Source: Cycas panzhihuaensis | Taxonomy: Eukaryota; Cycadophyta | Direction of reading: 5' to 3' | Length of the DNA stretch: 64,000 nt | Assembly (NCBI GenBank): GCA_023213395.1 | Contig: CM041465.1 | Coordinates: forward strand, 196,547,741-196,611,740 | Shown: positions 55,161-64,000 of the stretch, piece after piece | Layout of the letters: each line of letters begins with the position of its first letter | Position numbering within the stretch: the first letter of the stretch is position 1 | Made by a program: the position numbers and the translations under genes | The notes under the pieces: generated by a model | What the model saw: only the letters and a program-made list of their open reading frames with translations | Database searches by the model: none | What the model was told of the DNA's origin: nothing

Positions 55161-55479
55161 ACCTATAGTACCAATAATTCCCTAAATAATCCTTTTATAT
55201 TATTTTAAGACCAATTTGGCTAAACTCACAAATTTTATGGTCTCCAATCATGCCCTCACAAGTTGATTTCCCTTAAATAAATGAGTAAATAATTGAATAA
55301 TAGTGTCATATATATAGTATGCCTCAATAGTATTTAACCTCATTTAGATATTCATCTAGACATCTAAACCATCCTTATAAAATATTAATTAGTTTTTAAT
55401 TCCCTTCTTAGTAACTCTCCATATGAACAAACTCCAAAACCCCACCCCCACAACCCTATTAGCCTATTCCTATATCAAA

Positions 55480-56240
55480 ATTCACATTTTTAGAAAAATA
55501 AAATTAACCATATTACAAATGAGGTCTTGGACATGGGAATAATACAACCTAGTAAAAACCCCTATATGCCCCCATCATTCTCATTTATAAGAGAGATGGC
55601 TCCTTTTGACTTTATGTTAATTATTAAGAATTGAATAATCTTACCATCAAGAATAAACTTTTAACCCCACAAATCAATGATATGTTAGATAAAATTCATG
55701 GGGATACTATTTTCTCTGAATTAGGACTTTAATCAAGATATTATCAAATTCCTATCACTCTTAAAGTTAACATAAAATAGCCTTCCAAACTCATCATGGC
55801 CATTTTTAGTTCTAGTTCATGCCATTGGGCATTTGTAATGCTCTAATTACATTTCAAGCCTTAAAGAATAAGATCTTTGCATAACATCTTTAAAAAACTA
55901 TTATTATGTTTTTTGATGACATACTTACTTATAACTCCAACATGTCTCAGCATTTTTAACATCTAGAAATTGCCCTTCTATTCCTCTTCCAAAATTAACT
56001 CTGTCAAAATATAAATTTAGAAAGACTAAACTCCAATACTTAGGTCATATCATATCCTCACAAGGAGTACATATTGACCCTGATAAGATCCATGTTGTCA
56101 CTACTTAGCCTACCCTAAAGAATCTAACATCATTACATACCTTCCTTAAATAAACTAGATTCTATCATTGGTTTGTCAAAAATTATACCTCCATATTAGC
56201 CCTTTTAACTAATCTAGTTTGCAAGGACTCTTTTCAATGA
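55480..56240 (+). pseudogene. Reverse transcriptase remnant of the chromovirus
   Basis: NHITNEVLDMGIIQPSKNPY near 55500, then fragments of the DYR-LN-TIKN and PFGL--AP-TFQ regions, and the catalytic MFFDDILTYN at 55900-55930 with both Asp residues. Downstream are VHIDPDKI (near 56070) and a thumb segment in other frames. Heavy decay. Confidence 0.75.
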
Positions 56241-56640
56241 TCATAAAGTACTAGTGATGCATTTAATTATTTAAAGATACTCATATCCACTACTATAGTC
56301 CTTATTATCCCCAACCTTTTCCAATAATTTTAGTTAGAATGTGATACCTCTAGAGTTAGATTAGGAGTTGTATTTATGTAAAATTTTCATCAAATTATAT
56401 TCAAAAGTAAGAAACTCAAAGATCATGAATGTCAAATATCAACATACCAAAACAAAATGAAAGCCATTCTACACATTATAAACAAGTGACATAAATATAT
56501 ACTTGAAGCAATATTTACTATCCTAACAAACCATCATAGCCTACACTACCTCTTAGACCAACCTATTTTATCAAAAGAGTAAGTGAAATAGGTCCATTAA
56601 TTATAAGTATTTGACTTACTATTTCTTATTAAAAAAGGAA
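56241..56640 (+). pseudogene. RNase H remnant of the chromovirus
   Basis: Segments near 56330-56400 (LECDTSRVRLGVVFM, where E-D-S--G-G-VL is expected) and 56450-56520 (KMKAILHIINKW, matching E--A---A---WR) place the gypsy RNase H. It sits between RT and integrase. Confidence 0.6.
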
Positions 56641-56992
56641 AAAATAATGTAGTTACAAATGTTGTCTCTCACCTGTCCTCCAAACCCACAATTTAAGCCA
56701 TTTCCATATTCTAACCATCATGGTTATAAGAGCTAGTAATTGATAATCAAGCTTAATTTAACTTTTCTTTATAGATCAAAAAGGTTCAAAATCTTAAGAA
56801 CTAGATCTTACATAATGATCACCTCCTCCATTGAAATCATATTTTTGTTCACCTAGCATCCCTCTTGATTTCTTGTATCTTATTAGAATACCATGCCACC
56901 TATTTAAGCAAATATTCAGGGTTCAACAAAACCTAATTTTGGATTTGATTAGATTCTTACTAGTCTTATATAAAGGCATCAATCCTCACGTG

Positions 56993-57016
56993 CACACACA
57001 CACACACACACACACA
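56993..57016. repeat. (CA)n microsatellite
   Basis: About 12 CA units in the integrase N-terminal region of the chromovirus. Confidence 0.95.
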
Positions 57017-57099
57017 TTAGAATGTGACATCTTCCAACATAATAAGATAGATACTAAGGCTCAACCAAGCCTCCTCTAACTCCTAAAAATCCCTAAAGG

Positions 57100-57720
57100 A
57101 AAAATGTAGGACATTGCTATGGACTTTATTACTAGCTCCTATATTCTACTAAGTATGATTATATCTAGGTAATTATTGGTTGATTAACCAAATATACCTA
57201 TTTCCTACAATTCTACATAACCTACCAAAACCTTCACTTACCTGACTTATACATCTATTCTATTTTCCACCTGTATAGATTCCCTTTTATAATTATGGCT
57301 AATAGGGATCTTAAATTCATGAGTTTATTTTGGTAAGAGCTCTTTCATATATTAGGAACTTTCTTTAACATGAGTTCATCATACCATCCACAAATGAACA
57401 GTCAATATAAAGTTATTAATAAAACATTAGAGGCATACTTATATTGCTTTGCCTCCAAGAATCAAAACCCATGCACCTCTTGGTTAGCTCTAATAGAGAA
57501 TTGGTACAATTCATTCAATCATTTTGCCATTGGAATAACTCCATTTATGGCCCTTTATGGCTATTCCCCCTCGATATCACCATACATTGGCTACCAATCT
57601 TCAAACTACTAGAATCTAATAAAAATTACAATATATAGATCAAATCGTATAGAATCTCAAGTAAAACCTAGCCTCCACTTAAAATTGCATGAAGTAATTA
57701 GTTGACCATCACTATTTTAA
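57100..57720 (+). pseudogene. Integrase remnant of the chromovirus
   Basis: MDFITSSYI-like (first Asp) near 57120, a region around 57290-57330 for the second Asp (DLKFMSLFW, consensus D-KF-S-FW), then MSSSYHPQMNSQYKVINKTL at 57370, where the catalytic Glu of DGQTEVVN is Lys. After it come SWLALIENWYNSFNHFAIGI and TPFMALYGYSP, typical chromovirus integrase. Open at 57370-57612 apart from this. Confidence 0.78.
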
Positions 57721-57779
57721 TCAATCATTTTCTATTAGTGATTTAGTCTTCCTCCACCTTCAATCATATACATAGTAAT

Positions 57780-58165
57780 CACTCTACCATAAGAAGACTC
57801 ATAAGCATAACCCTTGGTACTATGGTCCCTATAAGATTATCCAACACATTAGTGAAACTTCTTATGCCCTTGAACTTCCCCATAACACTAACATCCATAA
57901 TGTCTTCTATATTTCCTATCTTAAGAAGTACATTAAAAAAATTATTATCCCTCAGCTTGCCTTTCTAATACTTAATGAAGAATAAATATTTATAGTTCCT
58001 ATTAAATACATTTTGGATAGTCCATAGTATCATCTCTAGAACATGATCATTTTTTAGTATCTCATTCAATGGGCCAACTATGAATCTAATGAAGTAACAT
58101 AGGAATCAACTGATTTTGTCAAGAAGCATCCACATATTCTATATTTTAAAAACTCAACATATCAA
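57780..58165 (+). pseudogene. Integrase tail and chromodomain of the chromovirus
   Basis: One plus-strand frame reads NPWYYGPYKIIQHISETSYA, LELPHNTNIHNVFYISYLKK (FHVSLLKK box), VPIKYILD, then LIQWANYESNEVT-ES. The last matches the chromodomain core LVQWKGYP-EEATWE with TAA for Trp. Chromodomains steer integration toward marked heterochromatin. A few stops occur. Confidence 0.78.
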
Positions 58166-58578
58166 AGGGGGGAACTTGTTTCATAACTATTATAACTAGC
58201 AAAATATGAGTATTTCTACACATGACCAAGGTGGGTAAAGATTAATATTAGCTAGTAGTATATGTATGCAAGTTGTATAAGTCTATGAATAGGATTGAAG
58301 GTTGAATGTTTTGCCAATATGATTTTATGGGAAGTGCCTACTTTTGCTTATTTAACATTGAATGCTTATAAAGAGAGTTTTATATCTTGAGTTCATCCAT
58401 AACATCATACCTTATATGAACTTGGTGTCTATTTGGTGCTTTTACAAGTATCCTTTTGTCCTCTTATAATTATTTACTAAATAGGATCTATCAATAAAAT
58501 CTATTGGATACTCTTTTGTGTACTTCTTTGGGATTTTAATTACAAGTTGGTGTAGAATTACCAGTTGAAACTATTCTA
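58163..58578 (+). mobile_element. PPT and 3' LTR of the chromovirus
   Basis: PPT AAAGGGGGGAAC (58164-58175) followed by TGTTTCATAAC. LTR 58177-58578, ends CTATTCTA where the 5' LTR has CCATTCCA. Confidence 0.87.
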
Positions 58579-58583
58579 TCATC

Positions 58584-59450
58584 TTAATTACAATTTAAAT
58601 AGATGTTTTATATGCCCAAATTACTAGATAAAGTTTAGTGTGGCAATTACACTTAGAATTTGAAACCATTTGATAAGGATTTTGACCAAAATCTTATTAA
58701 AATCTTTAACTTAATTATTTATTTAAGGATAGTAAGGAGATGAAGTTCTATAAGTGATATGAAATTTTTTATAAAATTCATTAATATCCTCATTAAAAAA
58801 AAATACTATTAGTAAAAATCACATCTAAAAGTCCAAATCAACAAATCATTTGCTAAAGTATGAAGGTATTAATAATCTTTCTAGTCATATATGTAAGTAT
58901 GACAACTTTAGCCCACTTCATAAAGTATTCTAGAGTTGTAAGAATAAATTTATAACATCTTGTATAAGTTGGGGTACTCATGCCAATGAAATATAAATCC
59001 TATTATGAAAATAACCAAGATAAGACCACATCCTTTGTAGAAACTATAAGTTGATAAATGATATTAACATATTCTTGAAATTTTAAAACATGTACGGGCA
59101 TCTTTGAATAATATGGGCCAATAATAACCCATATAAAGGATACATTGAATAGTAACATGACCCTTAAAAGGCCTCTATAAATGATGTTATAAGATTCATA
59201 CAAAGCTACCTTCACTTATGATAGATCAAGACACCTCGAAAAAATACCATTAAAATAATGTTTATAGAGAACATTATTGATGAGGATGTAATCAAATGTA
59301 GTGACTCTAATCTTATACCAATATGTATAAGAGAAGTCATTAGGAAAATCTTGAGTTCATGAGTAGTGGACAATATCTTTATTCCAATCATGAACTTGAG
59401 TAATATCAAGATGAAAAATATATTCATAAGATAAAGAGTCATCTATAGGT
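58584..59450 (-). pseudogene. Integrase core and zinc-binding remnant of the ancient Tat-type element
   Basis: Continues the integrase split at 52828. The region near 58880-58960 aligns with the IKYFTKWAEA stretch of the tandem element. 59100-59210 reads ALYESYNIIYRGLLRVMLLF, then WVIIGPYYSKMPVHV (matching MGYYW-SLFKDA-T). 59230-59450 reads NKDIVHYS and TTFDYILINNVLYKHYFNGI, the counterpart of EWYGDIVRYL and FLMDEVLYKRSFDGIL. Many stops. Confidence 0.72.
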
Positions 59451-60040
59451 TGAACTTTAGGATTGAGCAATAGCATGCCAGTTAAGTGCTTAACTATAAC
59501 TATACTTTTCATATATTTATAACTAATAAAAAACCAATCTAATTCTTGTAGTAGAAAGGTCCATTTTGCTAATCATCTAATTAAATCTAATCTAGAAAAT
59601 AGATATTGTATATGATCAAATTGGATAATGACATATGCAACATTTCTTAAAAGATAATACTTAGGTTTTTTTTTTTTTTGTAACAAATATAAAAGTAAGG
59701 TATTATTTCTCTACTCATGAATAATTGAGCTTAGTTGCCACTAGTGTTCAACTAGAAAGTTAAACCACCTATTCATTCCTTATATCATCTTCTTGGGTGG
59801 GCATAATCCTCTAATAAAACTTAATAGGAAAATGTGTAAAATATAAAGTGATAATTAAATCATAGTGAAAATAAAGTAGGGGTAAAAATAAGAACCTACT
59901 TTAGTTGATTGAAAGCTTGCTAGCCTTTTAGTGTTCAAATAAATGGTGTATTATTTAGAAGAAGATCATTAAGCAGATAAGTAATATAGGTAAATTTTTT
60001 TAAGAAATGTCTTAAAACCCAAGACATCCTAAAAATAACT
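59451..60040 (-). pseudogene. Connection and RNase H region of the ancient Tat-type element
   Basis: About 590 bp between RT thumb and integrase, the size of a gypsy RNase H domain, with no counterpart in the tandem element. Individual motifs are too decayed for certainty; the assignment rests on position and length. A 14-base T tract is near 59666-59679. Confidence 0.5.
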
Positions 60041-60720
60041 TAATCTATTTTTGTGTGCATGGGGGTAATATTTCAAGAATAACCTTCACCTTATTAGGAT
60101 TAGGATGAATGCCATTATAAGAGATAATAAAACCTAAGAGTTTACCTACTATAACAATGAACACACACTTGGAAAGACTGAGATAAATACTATATTTATA
60201 TAAGAATGTAAAAATGAAGTGAAGAACATTTAAATGTTCTTCTTCTTTTTTAAGGAACTTTAATAAATCATTAAAATAAATCTGAATGATCTTATTTATG
60301 AGATCACAGAACATAAATTGCTTAGTATGTTAATAAATAGAACTTGCATTTTTTAGACTAAAAGGTATGCTCTTATAATAAAAAGTATCCCAAGATGTAG
60401 TAGAGGTTGTTTTAAGATGGTCTTCTTTAGAAAATCAAATTTAATTGTATCTAGTAAAATCACCCATAAGAGACATGACTTGAAAACTAGATATACTATC
60501 AATAATTTGATCAACAAAAGATAATGGAAAATTATCTTTTAAAGAAACTTAATTAATATTTCAAAAATTAACATAAATTTTTATTAACCCATTTCTTTTA
60601 GTAATAGGTATAATTTTAGATACCTAAGTAGGGTAATTGATAAACTCAATAAAGCCTATATTAAGTAGTTTCTCAACTTCTATCTTAATTATGTGAGATA
60701 ACTTTAAGTAAATAGGTCTT
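60041..60720 (-). pseudogene. Reverse transcriptase remnant of the ancient Tat-type element
   Basis: Open at 60045-60314: MFCDLINKIIQIYFNDLLKF (catalytic YVDD now YFND), KYSIYLSLSKCVF, GKLLGFIISYNGIHPNPNKV, which is palm end and thumb. Upstream (60320-60720) are fragments of the PFGL, GYNQI and IR-CVDFR regions. The thumb sequence shows what the tandem element lost. Confidence 0.75.
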
Positions 60721-61560
60721 TATTTTTAACAAAACATGTTAGTATTAGGATAATTAGTGATATTATAGATAGTAATATTAGGATTGATGCTAGGCATATT
60801 GATATAATTCCAAATAAAGACATCTCTAAATTCCTTAAATAATTTCATATATTATCAAATTTTGAAGGGTGAATAATCCATACTGATCTTAATTATTCAA
60901 GGATTATTATTCATTGAAAGATTGATATCAATTGCTTCATTTGTGATCATAACATTCCCTTCCTCAAAATAAGGAGGTGCATCAAGGGTTAAAGAAAAGA
61001 TCCCTCCTGAGAAACATCCCCAATGAAAAGAGGAGATAAAGGAAGAATGTATTTGTGGCAATAAATTTGTGTGAGGTCCAACCATAAAATTTATAATAGC
61101 TTTGTGATTCTTAAAACAATTAATATTATAAGTTTAACTAAGCAATTATAGGATAGATTAGAAAGAAACATTATCATAGTTTATAATTGTAAATGATGTA
61201 AGATCTTTAATGAGGTCATTTAGAGTGGATGTAGAGAATACTTAATAAGAAGGGCGATAATCAATGATACTATCTTTATTAATAAAGGAATCTATATCAA
61301 AGCCCCAATTTAATGAAGAGGATACCATATCATGAGAGCTATCTATTTGATAGGGTACATGTTGTATCAAGTTTATTGAATAAAATCAGAGTTCTTTAAA
61401 ATATTTTCTAATATCAGACTTAGTAGTAGGAATGATACTATAAGAACCAACACCTAAAGGTATAAATCTCTAAGATGGATTTTGGATTGAGGTTTAGATG
61501 TTATTTATATAGATTAATTGAAAGGATAATTGGGAATACTTACATGCATAATGATATAAA
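60721..61560 (-). pseudogene. Protease-RT spacer of the ancient Tat-type element
   Basis: Open at 60897-61085 with GIFSLTLDAPPYFEEGNVMI and NEAIDINLSMN, matching the spacer of the tandem element (DLAPLHFEEGNAMCIGA). The remainder to 61560 is decayed and acidic. Confidence 0.65.
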
Positions 61561-61950
61561 GTTTTCCTTCATGTTTAAATTTGAGTTATTTGAATAGAGA
61601 AGAACATATTGCTTCCATTTTATTGAGCCATTGATGACCCAATGAAAGGTTATAATTAAGATTCTTATCTATGAGGGTAATTTTGCTATTAATAGTTTTG
61701 TTCCCTAAAGAAATAAGGAGTGTGACCACATTAAGCAATTTTATGCTTAAGTTATTGAATGCTTAACAATCCCAAGAGACTTCTTCATAGGACTCAATGT
61801 TGAGTATATCCATTAAGCTTATGGGTATCACATTTATGGATGAACTATCATTAACTAAAACACAATTCAATAAAAAAAAAAAACTCTAATCTCTATCGAA
61901 ATAAAGAAATACGCCATTGAATTGTGTGTTATTTAAACTTTAGAAGGAAG
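61561..61950 (-). pseudogene. Aspartic protease remnant of the ancient Tat-type element
   Basis: Minus-strand reading near 61860: NDSSSINVIPISLMDILNIE (tandem element: DNGSSINAMPLRVMQEL). Then VTLLISLGNKT, LIDKNLNYNLSLGHQWLN (LLLGRPWLD) and ICSSLF. The Gly of the active site is Ser. Confidence 0.72.
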
Positions 61951-62900
61951 TATAAAGGCATCGAATGTAATCACCAATTTAAGTTATATTGTGTTAAGTT
62001 TAACATTCATAATTCCTAATGCTTCTAAATATTGTTATTCTTAATTAGGGAAAGTTCATAAAATATCTAGCATAGAGATTCTAGCTATAATAGTATGTAA
62101 TTCATCCATAATAAAGTAGGCTTTACCCTTATCATTATGTAAAAGAATTTGAATAAAATTAAGATGCATTGGGTATATGGGAAATTTAGGAAGGATAGAT
62201 TAATTAATATTTTACAATGAAGAACTATCTTCTACTTGTTTTCCTTTATCCTATTTTATTATAGTATGAGGGTTACTCTTATCAATAAAATTAATAATTA
62301 TTTTTCTTTTAGTTAAAACTGGCAAACCTTCTTTAGAAGGAACCATTTGCTACTTAATAAGTAAAATGTTATCTTCCTTCAAAGATGAAGGAGGAGGAGA
62401 AATAGGTATTATGGGTTGATTGGATGAATCATCATTAAGTTTTTATTATTAAGGTTGTCTCCTTCTATTATTATTATTCTTATGATTAGGAAAGGGAATT
62501 TTATAGATGAGTTGATTAAGATTAGACTTGGTTTGGTCTTATTATCATATTTGAAATTTAATTTTTTGTAAAGTCCCATATTTATTATCAAAATAAGACT
62601 TTATTCCATGAAGACTTCACTACCCTCTAATATAACTTTTAGGTGGAGGAAAACCTTTTTCAACAATGGTAATATTTTGAGATGATTATTCTTCCTCTTG
62701 ATTAGAAATATATTGAGAATTTCCACCCAATTTATGATCCAAATTTTATCAAAATTTTGGAAATGATTTATGCAAAAGTGTATAATAGAGTAATATATAA
62801 TTACAATCATACGATTAATCAAGTATATAATTAATATACTAAATGAATAAGGGCACAAGAGCCAATTATGCATACACTATATGTACATCATGTTTAATAT
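61951..62900 (-). pseudogene. Gag remnant of the ancient Tat-type element
   Basis: Positioned upstream of the protease. Open stretches at 62409-62591 and 62601-62873 are Asn/Ile/Lys-rich with no clear gag motif in their own frame. The assignment is mostly by order, and the 5' end of the element lies near 62900-63050. Confidence 0.4.
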
Positions 62901-63079
62901 GAAAAGCCCATGAATAGGGAAAACCATCTCCAAATCTTTATAAGATATTATAGTAAGAAGAATAATCAATGAACCACATGGTAAATCACACTATCCTCAT
63001 AAGTGAAGGTTATTTAAGAGTAAAATGCATATAAAAGAAGATGATAAGAGACAAAATATGCCAAGAATATGGGTGGTGT

Positions 63080-63343
63080 TGATGAATATTATGATCATTA
63101 GACCCCATAGATAAATAGGAAAGACTTGATAAATTTAAAGAATAAGAATTCATTGATTAGTCGAGAGATAATCTCTTAATAAATACAAAGAGATTAAGTA
63201 ATTGCTTACCATATGTAAACCACTTGTTAGTATTACATGAAGGAGGGATTACCATATAACCCTTATTAATGATCTTAAAGATACATAGCATAAGGTTACA
63301 TCAATGTCCTAGATAAAACATTATTCTAACACCCTCTCTTAAT
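63080..63343 (-). mobile_element. 3' LTR end and PPT of a second copia
   Basis: LTR ends ATTCTAACA at 63331 and is followed by the reversed PPT CCCTCTCTTAAT (63332-63343), the same as in the copia at 17171-17182. The low-side limit of the LTR is uncertain. AT-rich decay hides it, and it may be 175-250 bp long. Confidence 0.6.
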
Positions 63344-64000
63344 GTTTTATCTATCTTAAACCAAGATTATCTCTAAGAAACTAAAATTTATCTTGTTGAG
63401 ATGGTTGGTTAAGGTATTTACAATTTGTTCATTAGTTGTATAATATATCAACTCTATTTCTTTGCTTAAAACCTTTTCTCTTATGAAGTGATGATATACT
63501 TCTATATGCTTGGTTCTAGCATGAAAATTTAGATTCCTTGTCATCTTTATTATATTTTGATTATTACAATAAAGAGTGGTTGGACCATTTTATTTGCATT
63601 TCAAATCTATTAGTAATTGTCTCAACCATATTGCTTCATAAGATGCACTTATTGCTAATTTGTATTTAGACTTTATAGAAGATAAAGCAATAGTTGGTTA
63701 CTTTTTACTAATCTAAGACATTATTTCTGAACCAAAAAAGAATCCATATCTTATAGTTAATTTTATGTCTTCTCTATCTCCCACCAAATCAGAATCATTA
63801 TATCTAATTAGTCATATTATATTTATTTTGGCATAGGTTAATCCTAAAGCAGAAGCAACTTTTAGATACCTAAGTATTCTCTTTGTTACACTCAAATGTG
63901 ATACTTTTTTATTCTATACGTATTTGGAGATCACGCCCATAGAATATGAGATCTTAGGTCTAGTGGTAGTAAGATAAATTACGTTACCAACTAGTTATCT
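63344..64000 (-). pseudogene. Copia RNase H and end of RT, second copia, cut by the window
   Basis: Same family as the 17-51 kb copia. NLNFHARTKHIEVYHHFIRE, then KVLSKEIELIYYTTNEQ and IVNTLTNHLNKINF (63356-63544), upstream SYEAIWLRQLLIDLKC and SKYKLAISA, and near 63780-63800 DSDLVGDREDIK. Toward 64000 come LRYLKVASA-like and RPKISYSMGVI-like RT-connection segments. It continues beyond base 64000. Confidence 0.82.

Larger units (their letters stand above)
52829..58578 (+). mobile_element. Chromovirus-type Ty3/gypsy element, complete but decayed
   Basis: 5' LTR 52829-53220 (392 bp), 3' LTR 58177-58578 (402 bp), perfect TSD TCATC (52824-52828 and 58579-58583). Plus-strand order: PBS, gag, protease, RT, RNase H, integrase, chromodomain, PPT. 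Length 5.75 kb, the usual size of a plant chromovirus. Terminal TG of the 5' LTR is now TA, and CA of the 3' LTR is TA. Every coding region carries multiple stops. Confidence 0.9.
52300..62900 (-). mobile_element. Ancient Tat-type element, interrupted
   Basis: A minus-strand relative of the element at 26.9-50 kb. Base-by-base comparison shows matching integrase, RT, protease and spacer regions, but now strongly AT-rich. Integrase is split between 52828 and 58584 by a chromovirus. For example, TCATCTTAATTACAATTT at 58579 aligns without gaps to TCATTCCAGTAGCCGTGC at 34527. Unlike the tandem element it retains RT thumb and the gypsy RNase H region. Neither LTR was recognised. Confidence 0.75.

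Noticed and set aside
56993-57016. CRISPR-like or regulatory repeat
   Set aside because: Simple CA microsatellite (another at 3320-3339), with no spacers.
1-64000. Organelle DNA, ribosomal DNA or a host gene
   Set aside because: No rRNA, tRNA or conserved host protein motif was seen in any frame; every recognisable protein segment belongs to a retroelement.

Overview
The window is nuclear DNA from a plant with a large, repeat-rich genome. Nearly all of it is LTR retrotransposons and their decay products: Ty1/copia, Ty3/gypsy chromovirus-type, Ty3/gypsy Tat/Ogre-type, and a TRIM-like element with 65-bp LTRs. The plant signals are initiator-Met-tRNA primer binding sites (TGGTATCAGAGC type), a Tat-type PBS, a Tat-type integrase and protease, an extra archaeal-type RNase H, and an antisense gene resembling the plant mobile domain. 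I found no host protein gene, rRNA, tRNA gene or CRISPR array. Many stop codons inside retroelement frames are TAG, TAA or TGA where TGG, CAG, CAA or CGA is expected, which fits old methylated DNA decaying by C-to-T change. The species cannot be named; a gymnosperm or another slow-turnover giant genome would fit.

Layout. 1-5441: decayed minus-strand Ty3/gypsy element ending in an LTR with a PBS on one side and a polypurine tract (PPT) on the other. 5442-6149: internally deleted minus-strand copia remnant. 7255-12455: decayed plus-strand copia with PPT and a short LTR. 13540-13862: another LTR. 14232-14640: direct repeat of about 200 bp. 15100-15540: copia gag remnant. 16996-51566: one minus-strand copia element of about 5.1 kb, with 175-bp LTRs and a CAAAC target-site duplication (TSD), split open by two nests. 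52300-62900: very old minus-strand Tat-type element interrupted by a complete plus-strand chromovirus (52829-58578, TSD TCATC). 63331-64000: start of a second copia related to the 17-51 kb one.

The nest at 17-51 kb can be read level by level from TSDs. (1) The copia inserted at CAAAC. (2) Its integrase gene was split by a 3.75-kb element (19356-23104, TSD ATTAC) whose two terminal LTRs are inverted relative to each other. (3) Its primer binding site was split by a 2.6-kb solo LTR of a Tat-type family (25666-51384, TSD GATAC). (4) That solo LTR was split by a Tat-type element of the same broad family (26913-50024, decayed TSD GCTGT). (5) Inside it the gag-pol body is present twice in tandem (7,348 and 7,349 bp), joined at an 8-bp microhomology.

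The Tat-type element is the most unusual object. Both gag-pol copies pass from the RT palm directly into the integrase zinc-binding region, so RT thumb, connection and RNase H are absent. The only RNase H is an archaeal-type domain 3' of integrase. Between integrase and that domain lies a gene on the opposite strand with its own TATA box and a plant-mobile-domain-like frame running about 1.2 kb, broken only by stop codons. Accessory antisense genes are known in the Tat lineage (Grande), so the novelty lies in the combination. The TRIM-like insertion (65-bp LTRs, yet carrying gag, protease and RT, with inverted ends) is the second candidate for something undescribed.
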